Source of the DNA: Eurosta solidaginis
Taxonomy: Eukaryota > Arthropoda > Insecta > Diptera > Tephritidae
Length of the DNA stretch: 64,000 bases
Assembly: GCF_040869045.1 (NCBI RefSeq)
Contig: NC_090321.1
Span: 30,067,426-30,131,425, forward strand
Direction of reading: 5' to 3'
The notes below the pieces were generated by a model. The model was not told where the DNA came from. It was given only the letters and a program-made list of their open reading frames with translations, and made no database searches. Position numbers and translations under genes: made by a program. Position 1 is the stretch's first letter. Each line of letters starts with the position of its first letter. Shown here one piece after another: positions 23,401-33,129 of this stretch.

Positions 23401-24359
23401 CCTCGGTTCATTTTCCTACATGGTTATTTTCCCTTATGTTGTCACAATAGCTCTCAACTGAGTATGTAATGTTCGGTTACACCCGAACTTAACCTTCCTT
23501 ACTTGTTTTTGTATTTTGTTGCACCACATCATTACTGGAGTTGAATGTTGACATAATTTACTTATATACTGTAAAGATATTAAATTTTTTGTTAAAATTT
23601 TACTTTAAAAAAAAATTTTTTTTAAAAGTGGGCGTGGTCCTTCTCCGATTTTGCTAATTTTTATTAAGCGGACATATAGTAATAGGAGTAACGTTCCTGC
23701 CAAATTTCATTATGATATCTTCAACGACTGCCAAATTACAGCTTGCAAAACTTTTAAATAACCTTCTTTTAAAAGTGGGCGGTGACACGCCCATTGTCCA
23801 AAATTTTACTAATTTTCTATTTTGTGTCATAAGCTCAACTCATCTACCAAGTTTCGTCGCTTTATTTGTCTTTTGTAATAATTATCGCACTTTTTTGGTT
23901 TTTTGGAATTTTCGATATCGAAAAAGTGGGCGTGGTTATAGTCCGATTTCGTTCATTTTAAATAGCGATCTGAGATGAGTGATCAGAAACCTACATACCA
24001 AATTTCATCAAGATACCTCAAAATTTACTCAAGTTATCGTGTTAACGGACGGACGGACGGACGGACATGGCTCAATCAAATTTTTTTTCGATCCTGATTA
24101 TTTTGGTATGCGGAAGTCTATATCTATCTCGATTCCTTTATATATGTACAACCAACCGTTATCCAATCAAACTTAATATACTCTGTGAGCTCTGCTCAAC
24201 TGAGTATAATTATAATTGAAGATAAAATAAAATTAAATAAAATAAAAAACAAGTAAGGAAGGTTAAGTTCGGGTGTAACCGAACATTATATACTCAGTTG
24301 AGAGCTATTGTGACAACATAAGGGAAAATAACCATGTAGGAAAATGAACCGAGGGAAAC

Positions 24360-25660
24360 CCTGGAATGTGTTTGTATGACATGTGTATCAAATGAAAGGC
24401 ATTAAAGAGTATTTTATGAAGGAGTGGGCCATAGTTCTATAGGTGGACGCCATTTACGGATATCGCCATAAAGGTGGATCAGGGTTGACTCTAGAATTGG
24501 TTTGTACAATATGGATATCAAATGAAAGGTCTTAAAGAGTATTTTATGAGGGAGTGGGCCATAGTTCTATAGGTGGACGCTATTTAGGGATATAGCCATA
24601 AAGGTGGATCAGGGTTGACTCTAGAATGCGTTTGTACGATATGGGTATCAAATGAAAGATGTTAGTGAGTATTTTAAAAGGGATATATCCTTAGTTCCAT
24701 AGGTGGACGCCGTTTCGAGATACCGCCATAAAGGTGGACCAGGGGTGACCCTAGAATTTGTTTGTACAATATGGGTATCAAAAGAAAGGTGTTAATGAGT
24801 ATTTTAAAAGGGAGTAATCCTTAGTTCCATAGGTGGACGCCGTTTCGAGATATCGCCATAAAGGTGGACCAGGGGCGACCCTAGAATTTGTTTGTACGAT
24901 ATGGGTATCAAATTAAAGGTATTAAGGAGGGTTTTAAAAGGGAGTGGTGGTAGTTGTATTGGTGGTCGCCTTTTCGGGATATCGCCATAAAGGTGGACCA
25001 GGGGTGACTCTAGAATGCGTTTGTACGATTTGGGTATTAAATGAAAGGTGTTAAAGAGTATTTTATGAGGGATTGGGCCATAGTTCTATAGGTGGACGCC
25101 ATTTAGGGATATAGCCATAAAGGTGGATCAGGGTTGACTCTAGAATGCGTTTGTACGATATGGGTATCAAATGAAAGGTGTTAATGAGTATTTTAAAAGG
25201 GAGTAATCCTTAGTTCCATAGGTGGACGCCGTTTCGAGATACCGCCATAAAGGTGGACCAGGGGTGACCCTAGAATTTGTTTGTACAATATAGGTATTAA
25301 AAGAAAGGTGTTAATGAGTATTTTAAAAGGGAGTAATCCTTAGTTCCATAGGTGGACGCCGTTTCGAGATATCGCCATAAAGGTAGACCAGGGGTGACCC
25401 TAGAATTTGTTTGTACAATATGGGTATCAAAAGAAAGGTGTTAATGAGTATTTTAAAAGGGATTGGGCCTTAGTTCTATAGGTGGACGCCGTTTCGAAAT
25501 ACCGCCATAAAGGTGGACCAGGGGTGACTTTAGAATGTGTTTGTACGATATAGGTATCAAATTAAAGGTATTAATGAGAGTTTTAAAAGGGAGTGGTGGT
25601 AGTTGTATATGTGAAGGCTTTTTCCAGATCGCGACCAAAATGTGGACCAGGGTGACCCAG
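24360..25660 (-). repeat. 130 bp minisatellite, about 10 units
   Basis: Same unit as the other arrays. The first units mirror the last units at 23215-23400 of the neighbouring inverted copy, including the TTTATG(A)AGGGAGTGGGCC subtype. Confidence 0.9.
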
Positions 25661-26802
25661 AACATCATCTGTTGGATACCGCTAATTTATTTATATATGT
25701 AATACCTGCCAAGATTTTAAGGGTTTTTTATTTCGCCCTGCGGAACTTTTTCATTTTCTTCTACTTAATATGGTAGGTGTCACAACCATTTTATAAAGTT
25801 TTTTCTAAAGTTATATTTCGTGTCAATAAACCAATCCAATTACCTCACCATGTTTCATCCCTTTTTTCGTATTTGGTATAGAATTATGGCATTTTTTCAT
25901 TTTTCGTAATTTTCGATATCGAAAAAGTGGGCGTGGTCATTGTCGGATTTCGTTCATTTTTCATACCAAAATAAAGTGAGTTCAAGGAAGTACGTGAACT
26001 AAGTTCATTAAAGATATGTCGATTTTTGCTGAAGTTATCGTGTTAACGGCCATGCGGAACGACATACGAACGACAGTGTATAAAAACTGGGCGTGGCATC
26101 AACCGATTTCGCCCGTTTTCATAGAAAACAGTTATCATCATAAAATCTATGCCCCTACCAAATTTCAAAAGGATTGGTTAATTTTTGTTCGACTTATGGC
26201 GTTAAAAGTATCCTAGACAAATTAAATGAAAAAGGGCGGAGCCACGCCCATTTTGAAATTTTCTTTTATTTTTGTATTTTGTTGCACCATGTCATTACTG
26301 GAGTTGAATGTTGACATAATTTACTTATATACTGTAAAGATATTAAATTTTTTGTTAAAATTTTACTTAAAAAAAATTTTTTTTAAATGTGGGCGTGGTC
26401 CTCCGATTTTGCTAATTTTTATTAGGCGTACATATAGTAATAGGAGTAACGTCCCTGCCAAATTTCATCATGATATCTTCAACGACTGACAAATTACAGC
26501 TTGCAAAAGTTTTAAATTACCTTCTTTTAAAAGTGGGCGGTGCCACGCCCATTGTCCAAAATTTTACTAGTTTTCTACTCTGCGTCATAAATTCAACTCA
26601 TATAACAAGTTTCGTCGCTTTATCTGTGTTTGGTAATGAATTATCGCACTTTTTCGGTTTTACGAAATTTTCGATATCGAAAAAGTGGGCGTGGTTATAG
26701 TCCGATATCGTTGATTTTAAATAGCGATCTGAGATGAGTGCTCAGGAACCTACATACCAAATTTCATCAAGTTACCTCAAAATTTACTCAAGTTATCGTG
26801 TT

Positions 26803-26846
26803 AACGGACGGACGGACGGACGGACGGACGGACGGACGGACGGACA
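26803..26846 (-). repeat. Expanded GGAC/GTCC microsatellite
   Basis: About ten uninterrupted GGAC units, the longest GTCC tract among the copies in this window. The matched position in the near-twin at 17564 has about seven. Confidence 0.9.
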
Positions 26847-26987
26847 TGGCTCAATCAAATTTTTTTTCGATCCTGATTATTTTGATATATGGAAGTCTAT
26901 ATCTATCTCGATTCCTTTATATATGTACAACCAACCGTTATCCAATCAAACTTAATATACTCTGTGAGCTCTGCTCAACTGGGTATA

Positions 26988-27470
26988 ATTAATTAAAATA
27001 AAATAAATAAAACACAAAAATATGAAATAAAATAATATAAAATAAAGTAAAAAAATTTAATTAAAAGAAAAATAAAATAAAATAAGATACAATTTAATTA
27101 TATAAAACAGAAAGTTATGTGTTAGTTATCAAAGATTTATCGATTTATCAACGAAAATTTATCAACATATTTTATCCAAAGTATATGAATTTGTTTTCGG
27201 AAACTTATAGATTGGTTATCGGGATGTTACTAATTTGTTATCGATTTGCTATCTAGAATACATCTATTTTGTTGTTAAAAATGTTCGATTTTAATCGTAA
27301 AGTTATCGATTACTTATCGTAATGTTGTCGATGACGCTGAAAAGCTGACAACAAATCGAAAACTCGACGATAATAATTTATTATCAATGCTAGTAAATTT
27401 GCCTCTTTTGTGGGTTAACTTCAACCTCTGCCGAGCGCTAGCTAACGTGCACCTGTATGTTTACATATAG
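26988..27470 (+). repeat. A-rich tract followed by a TATCGA-rich repeat
   Basis: AAATAAAATAAA low-complexity sequence runs to about 27110, followed by TTATCGA-type motifs to about 27390. The closing segment, TTCAACCTCTGCCGAGCGC and so on, resembles the inner end of the copy at 1-340. It is in the opposite orientation to the 28740-28930 copy. Confidence 0.6.
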
Positions 27471-27490
27471 AACTTCAGAATTTTTTTTGT

Positions 27491-27916
27491 ATAATAGCCG
27501 TTTTTTAACACGCGCGTATACGTTTCGTTTGGTGTGTAAAGAAAACGCCTATCCTCGCTTAGATAATGCTTAGGAGACCCATCTAGCGGCTGTGGTTAAA
27601 CAATTAGCTACAGCAACAGGGTGTACCGAAAAGCGGAGACGCAACGCTCTGATGGCCATAGGGTATAACATATAGCTGAATCAGTTACGATGAATTGTGG
27701 ATACATATAGAATACATAGAATTAGTGTAGAGGGTGAAACAAAGACACATATTTCAGTTACATCTGAGTATAATGCGTATTGAAATTTAGTAGGACAAAA
27801 TGTATGCGCAGCAATTTCAGAGGTGTGTTTATAGTTTGTCGCTTAGCAGTTAATATAAAGTTTAAGCGTAAACGGATATACGCGTGTTAAAAAACACGGC
27901 CATTATTACAATAGTA
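27491..27916. mobile_element. MITE with about 45 bp terminal inverted repeats
   Basis: The left end reads TATAATAGCCGTTTTTTAAC followed by ACGCG and a TATACGTTT segment. The right end, inverted, reads TAATAATGGCCGTGTTTTTT followed by AACACGCGTATATCCGTTT. The interior of about 330 bp has no coding capacity. Small indels in the ends blur the exact boundary, so the target duplication (perhaps TA) is not certain and no superfamily is claimed. Confidence 0.65.
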
Positions 27917-28640
27917 TTTTGTTTGAGGGTTGGATGGAAAATACAAGGTGCCTGAAGTAAAAGCCACCACTTTTGGATCCGCCGCCAACCAAGGATCGAC
28001 TCTCGCATTATTTTAGGAGGGCATCTCTTATTTGTCATTATAAAAAGCCTTCTGTTGTTCTCGCGTTCGAGTCCGATTTTTTGCTCTGAGTGTATTTTCT
28101 ATGAAATTACTGATTTCTTCCCTCTCTTCTGCGCCCTTGTCAATTTCGCTGTAATATTATGGACTGTGATTCGGCAGATACTTTTCTCGAACATTTGCCG
28201 GTTGTGGTTCCATCACAAGGCAAAAAAAAAAATAGCTTAGCATAACTTAAAGTTAACCTTAATTTAAACTAATTTGTCTACTTGTAAAGAAGCATTCAAG
28301 AAAACAAGTCTTAGAAACGCATCAACAATGGTCGTTAAATTAATGCAACGAATAACAATAAAAAACAACAACACTACTACATAACAAAATAAAATTAACC
28401 AAAAAAAGCTAATAGGTAGAAAAGATGTAAATGAAAAACATTGCAGGAAATAAAATGAAATGACACGAAATTAATTGTAGATACTGATGACTAGTTTTAC
28501 CTGCAAATCGGGGGATGAAACATTGTCCACATAGCAATGATTAAGCTGATGACCGCGTTAGTGTCTAGATGATGGGTAGCAATATGAGGGTGGTTTACTG
28601 CTTATAGAAAAAATTATTTGTACATGTATACAGATATGTA
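27917..28640. other. Unassigned sequence between two MITE-like elements
   Basis: No gene recognised. The open frame at 28055-28240 is short, and low-complexity AAC/ATA-rich DNA follows at 28340-28440. Confidence 0.45.
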
Positions 28641-28644
28641 TATA

Positions 28645-29297
28645 CAGCAGCGAACACGAAAACAGCAGTGGCAATTTTTTTATCAAATTTCGTCATCTTA
28701 ATTCTTCTGTGAATTTTGTAACACCCCGCTAACATATCTATAAGTTAACTTTTCCCTATGTAATCGATAACTTTCTGACAACATTTCGATAAATTTTCGA
28801 AAACACTCCGATAGGAAATTGGTTGCAAACCGATAAAAAATCGGTAATATTTCGATAACATATTAATAACTGTTCGCTGATATATCAATGGTTTTTTGAT
28901 AAGAACCGATAGGTCGTTAATTTAAAATCGATTCTATATAATTTTATTTCTTTTGATTTGATTTTTTATTTTTTTTGATTTTAATCTATTTTATTTCAAT
29001 TTCTCTTCTATTGCATTTTTTTTAATTGTATTTGATTTTATTGTATTTTCTTTATTTTATTTTAATTTATTTTGTTTTATTTTATTCTGTTTTATTCTAT
29101 CTTATTTCATTTATTCCTTTCATTTATTTATTTTAATTTATTTTTTAATATTTTTTTTTAATTTTATTTAAGTTATCTTTATATTATTAAGTTTATTTAA
29201 TAGATGATTTTTTTTGGATTATGGCAAATAAATGTGGAAACATTTTTTTGATGAAATTTGATAAAAATTGTCGCTGCTATTTTCGTGCTCGCTGCTG
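28645..29297. mobile_element. 653 bp TIR element with CGATAA and T-rich interior
   Basis: The left arm starts CAGCAGCGAACACGAAAACA and includes a TTATCAAATTTCGTCATC segment. The right arm, inverted, starts CAGCAGCGAGCACGAAAATA and includes ATCAAATTTCATC. Both ends are flanked by TA, consistent with a TA duplication as in Tc1/mariner-type MITEs. The interior is a run of CGATAA motifs (28760-28930) followed by TTTTATTTT low complexity (28940-29220). It is non-coding. A lone similar end occurs near 49345-49387. The superfamily call is tentative. Confidence 0.75.
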
Positions 29298-29299
29298 TA

Positions 29300-30580
29300 C
29301 ATATATATTTCTTTTTCACAACTCACTGTTGGTGACGATGCGTGCTTTGGACATTTTAGCGATGTGACTGAAAATCTGCTGAAAAGGCGCTTAACAGTAA
29401 ATGTGCCATATAATGAGGCCTATTAGTCAAGGGTCATAAACAAAAACAACAATAAAGAGAAACACAAATTTTTACGAAAAAAATAAGTCAGTTTGACAAA
29501 TAACATGCACTATTGAAATAAATGCTTAAATAAAGTTAATTATCAAGTAAAAAGATGCCAACGCAAAAGATTGTGAAAATATTTATAAAGAGAAAAAATA
29601 GTTTTGTTAATATTAACATTCTGAAGTTTTTATTATACAAGTACAACCTTAAAGCTATCCTGTTATTCCATCTACTAGCAAAACATTTCATTGAAATCCT
29701 TAACTTTTACATTGTCCAAGAAGACCAAATCGAAAATTTCATAAACAAACTTTTTTTCGTTGCTTCTAGAAGTCATTGAACTGCTTTCTAAAAATAAGAA
29801 CAAAGAACTGTATGAAAGTTGCTACGCCAGTTTACTTCGAAAATGGTACTCATTAGAACATATGTACTTTATGGTGGCCCTTAGTGTTTCGGAACTCAAT
29901 CTCACTAATCAAAAGAGATTTAGAGGTTGTACAAGGAGCTTGCAAGCGTACAAGTATCAGAACGCTTTCGGCTTATGTATAATTTTGGGGATTTTTGTTT
30001 TTCGTGACGCCTGTTGGTAATTTTCTTCTATAAAATGAATGAAGAAAAACTGCTTTAATTTATACGATATTTTAGTATGTAGGTCTGTTCTTAATGGACC
30101 TATTTCAAAGGATTTTAGTCAAGCAGGAAATTAGAGACATACAAATTTGTTTGAAAAGGATTTAATGTTTATACGATAATAGAATTTGACCACTTCCAAT
30201 GTTTAAAATTCATCCTTTTTCAGGTCATCAAGTTCCTTGCCTAACCTCGTACCTTCATAGATTGGCATAAGACTTTGTATATATTCGTTTCAACCCTATT
30301 CGCATTTTTCTAGGTGCTGAGTTCGAAAATCCAAACACTTTTTTTCTCCATTCAACGAAGGGCCATCCTGATGTACACATGTCTGTGCTGTCAGCATGCC
30401 TCAGGTGCATATTCTTTTCGCAAAAGAGTGAAAAAGTAGTCATAAGCAGTGCATGCAAAAGCACCCATTACGGCTACAGGGCAGTCACACAATCACGGAA
30501 GGAGATGCTTATAGTCTCTTGAACAATGCAACTCTCAAATTTTAAACATAATAGATACTACATACAGGAAGGATGCGTAC
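29300..30580. other. Unassigned DNA
   Basis: No domain recognised in the two adjoining plus-strand open frames at 29555-29779 and 29760-30020, which are lysine/leucine/phenylalanine-rich. Nothing else is recognised. Confidence 0.4.
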
Positions 30581-30589
30581 TATACCGTG

Positions 30590-30770
30590 CAAAAACTAGT
30601 GCGATGTGTACATAAAGAGAGTGAACCACGATTGATCTCTTTTGTCTACATTGAGCCATATTTGATCTTTTATAGTGCCTTTTGGGTACAATTAGCATTA
30701 ATCAGTTTAAAATTTTGTAGCAACGGCAACGAAATGTATAAAACGAAAAAACTTTATGGAACTGCAACCA
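30590..30770 (+). repeat. Dispersed repeat with GATCTCTTTTGTCTACATT and ACGGCAACGAAATG blocks
   Basis: It aligns with 62256-62460 (+) and, over its first half, with 61641-61755 (-): a TGATCTNTTTTGTCTACAT segment, a GGGTACA segment and a closing ACGGCAACGAA segment in the same order. It is non-coding and of unknown class. Confidence 0.6.
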
Positions 30771-31009
30771 TTGATTTAAGGAAAATGCGTAGCCGTATAC
30801 CGAAGAGGATCTGTCCGACAGTTTGCGTAGCGATACAAAAAGGACTTATTTGATACTAGGGATAAAAAGAGGAGGTATCGAATAGTATACGGGAGGGTAT
30901 AAAGAAGTTAAAAAAATTATCTGTCTTATAGTACCCTCAGGTATATGAAAACGACCGTTCGAACTACAAGTTCAGACATAAACAGATACAATTTCGATCC
31001 CCATAAAGA

Positions 31010-31075
31010 AGCATCACTTCCTTTGCAACTCAACCCGGATTCATCCTAGACTAATCGCAATTTTTACAAGGATGC
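31010..31075 (-). repeat. Short repeat shared with 60462-60520
   Basis: On the minus strand it reads GATTAGTCTAGGATGAATCC then GGGTTGAGTTGCAAAGGAA, which matches 60475-60510 on the plus strand with few differences. In both places it lies close to members of the 30590/62256 repeat family, so it may be another piece of the same element. Confidence 0.55.
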
Positions 31076-31630
31076 TTGTATGAGTATGCGAACGATGCCA
31101 CCAACACTAATTAACCACAAAAGAGCACTTTTAATGTGTACTAATGTTAGAAAAAAAATCAAATTTGCACAACTTTTACTCATACTTCACTTGCAACATA
31201 GCCAGCAGTTAAACATACTACTTTATCAAAAAGTTTGTAGTGTTGTGAAGTTGGGGAATGTCCGCCAGAATACAGTACGCTTGGGGATAATATGAGATAC
31301 ATACTAACACGTAAATGAACACAGACGCGTATACACATTCTAACGAACACATCTGGAAGGCTTAAGGGCTGTTTTAAGACTACTGGTTCATGTGCAGATA
31401 CGTTTTTTATGTAGTTCGTATGTACTAAAGTTGAGCGCCTTCTATTGTTAAACAACGTCGGTAGGCGATATTAGAAAGGTATTGAAAGTTTTTCAGGATA
31501 GCTGAGGCAAAATCTTTATCTCCTCAAATCCGTAACTCTTGAAATATTGCTCCTTTAGCCAAGAAACATGTTTTCTTGTGCGGTTCTATCTCTACAATTT
31601 CCAGAATCCTTAGAAAATTGTACCTTTCAT
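31076..31630. other. Unassigned DNA
   Basis: No gene or repeat is assigned with confidence. An ACACG/GTGT-rich segment at 31250-31340 may be a far-diverged member of the GTAAGTGTAAG repeat. Confidence 0.4.
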
Positions 31631-31634
31631 TATC

Positions 31635-31659
31635 AAAAAAAAAAAAAAAAAAAAAAAAA
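31635..31659 (+). repeat. Homopolymer of 25 A
   Basis: Twenty-five consecutive A residues. It could be the tail of a degraded retroelement on the plus strand, but no recognisable body lies upstream. Confidence 0.9.
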
Positions 31660-32005
31660 TACACTTTGGAGCTTTGAACTTTACCGATCGCTATAATTAT
31701 TAGAATATGATTTTTATTAGGTCTCGAAGTACTGCCAACCTTAATTTCGATCTATTGTGTTTGACCTTTCGGCCTATTACTGTATGCGAATGCTTTTAAT
31801 TTATTTAAGTAACACTGGCGTTTCATCCTTTCAGAAATGCGACAGATTTGTGTATCGGACCGATTTAAAATACTGACATGATATCGTAGACCATAGTGTC
31901 ACGTACCCTGTGAGAGTTCGAAGGTCCTCTCTATCGAGTTAAATACGTTTGGCTGATACTCCCGTTACTGAGGCTATAAGCAATTTTGACCATCTTTGCC
32001 CACGG
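31660..32005. other. Unassigned DNA
   Basis: Higher information content than its flanks but no translated motif that I can place. It may be the 3' part of the minus-strand non-LTR relic that follows. Confidence 0.35.
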
Positions 32006-32008
32006 TAT

Positions 32009-32340
32009 TCAATCCATTGTTGTCTGAACTGCTTTGTTTCTCAAATTATTACTTATGGTTTCCCTAGTGTGTGCTTTTTTGAGTATAGAGAGGGGCTTTG
32101 GATTATAGAGTAGTGCTAAATCACCCTGCTTGGCTAGATAGTCTGCTTGCACATTACCCTCATGTCCCTGCTTTCCGGAAACCCATCCCAAAAAAGATTT
32201 TTTTGAGTTTTTCAGTAGAATTTGATTAAACTTTATTGACTTAGTGTGATTTAATTTATTTTTTGGGAAAAATTTAAACAAGGCGACATCAGAACGGACA
32301 AGATGAAAGCTGCTTCGATTATATTTTGTTAGTATCTTTA
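32009..32340 (-). pseudogene. RNase H fragment of a non-LTR retrotransposon
   Basis: The minus-strand frame contains GWVSGKQGHEGNVQADYLAK, corresponding to the WVPGHxGIxGNExADELAK box of retroelement RNase H domains, including the last catalytic aspartate. The upstream catalytic E and D are not seen, and the N-terminal part of the frame (asparagine/lysine-rich) is not RNase H-like. This is a small, inactive relic. It abuts an unrelated endonuclease relic at 32340. Confidence 0.65.
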
Positions 32341-33125
32341 CGGCGGGGGAGTGGTATTCGAACCCACTTTCCATGCCTTTGTTGTTTTGTTTGACATAGA
32401 TTTATTATTTACAGGAGTTTGCCTCGGACTTGATGCCTTCTGCCTGTCGCCAAAGTTGTTGGTAAAAGTTGCGGATGTTATACTCCTTGAGCTCCTCGCA
32501 CTAACACCTTTCTGCCTCGCATTTTTCTTCCTGCGAAGGCATCTTGTTTCTCTTTCCCACTCGCGGAAGCGTTCACACGCTTTCCTTGTTGTGTTCACCT
32601 TAAACATAGCAATGTAGACAGCCTGTTGCTGTTGTTATAGCGATAAAGGCACTCCGTAAAGTTTTGGATATCTGGTACATCAATTATTTCCTCGCCGGCG
32701 GTACGAAGTGCTTTAGAGGTATGCTCCAACTGCTGCTGCATTCCGTCGGATTGGCAGGTACTCTCAAAAGGCAGGTGTGAGAGTTGAGTTGCGAAATCAT
32801 TGGCAGTTTGTTGCGAATGCAGCCTCTCGACGGCTAGTTTTCCTTGTAGTTTTTGTTTATTGCTTTTAGCTGCGCAAAGGGGGGCACTTGTTTTGACTGC
32901 GATGTAAGGTCCTCGAATCGTGCGCGCATTTAAAACACTTGAGGCATGCCGTCCGTCTATCACAATATGGTCAATCTGATTGCCTGCATTTATATAGGGG
33001 GACAGTACTTCGTGTTGTATGTGACGGAAGTCGATCAGCCTCAGTCCATTAGAAGAGCTTTCATAATGTGGGCTTAATATTCCGACCTTTTGGCCAAAAA
33101 CACTTTCTTTGCCCACTTTAACCCG
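32340..33125 (-). pseudogene. RTE/BovB-like endonuclease fragment
   Basis: The minus-strand frame from 33116 reads GKESVFGQKVGILSPHYES then NGLRLIDF and DHIVIDGRHASSVLNART, matching the C-terminal half of the APE-type endonuclease of RTE-clade elements. It then has the linker rich in RLHSQQTANDFATQL, and after a frame change at about 32600 the basic REWERETRCLRRKK region. The same domain, differently broken, is at 58738-59230 on the plus strand. The N-terminal endonuclease half and the reverse transcriptase are missing, so it cannot be active. Confidence 0.8.
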
Positions 33126-33129
33126 AAAC

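Larger units (their letters stand above)
17421..23506 (+). mobile_element. Nested Helentron-like element, longest copy
   Basis: The left end TATACTCAGTTGAGCAG is followed by a GTCC microsatellite (about 17566-17591), a body containing a tandem duplication of about 763 bp, a very long 130 bp minisatellite (19495-23400, about 30 units), the hairpin GTTCGG TTACAC CCGAAC, and the CTTACTTG end. It is inserted in a TTTTT run of the outer element with no duplication. Its left 300 bp is essentially identical, apart from microsatellite length, to the inverted copy ending at 26987, so both are young. Confidence 0.85.
14111..24208 (-). mobile_element. Helentron-like element interrupted by a nested sister copy
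   Basis: The minus-strand element begins (in window order) with CAAGTAAGGAAGG and the hairpin GTTCGG...CCGAAC. It carries about 20 units of the 130 bp minisatellite (14215-16815) and then the body to 17420. It resumes at 23507 with TTTTGTATTTTGTTGC and ends at ACTGAGTATA near 24208 after a GGAC microsatellite (about 24048-24066). The intervening 17421-23506 is a plus-strand copy of the same family. Joining the two halves at the break reproduces the uninterrupted sequence present at 26255, 40588 and 63520. The element encodes no protein. Confidence 0.85.
24250..26987 (-). mobile_element. Helentron-like element, inverted near-twin of the nested copy
   Basis: CAAGTAAGGAAGG starts it at 24250 after an A-rich flank. 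It has about ten 130 bp units (24360-25660), a body without the 763 bp duplication, a GGAC microsatellite of about ten units (26803-26846) and the end CAACTGGGTATA. It lies head-on to the copy at 17421-23506, separated only by the 0.74 kb remainder of the outer element. Diagnostic variants (AGGTAACTTGATG, a TCAACGATATCGG segment) are shared with that copy and not with the others. Confidence 0.85.

Noticed and set aside
14795..25668. Repeated open frames of 66-121 codons reading ILESPLVHLYGDISKRRPP in the minisatellite arrays, on both strands
   Set aside because: The unit is 129-130 bp, not a multiple of three, so frames shift every unit and end after one to three units. The arrays lie in non-coding transposons; these are translation artefacts, not a repeat protein.
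29555..30020. Two adjoining plus-strand open frames (74 and 86 codons) as exons
   Set aside because: Composition is lysine/asparagine/phenylalanine-rich as expected from AT-rich DNA and no motif is recognised.
32351..32617. Plus-strand 88-residue frame with hydrophobic segments
   Set aside because: It is the antisense of the RTE/RNase H relics on the minus strand, whose motifs are far more specific.
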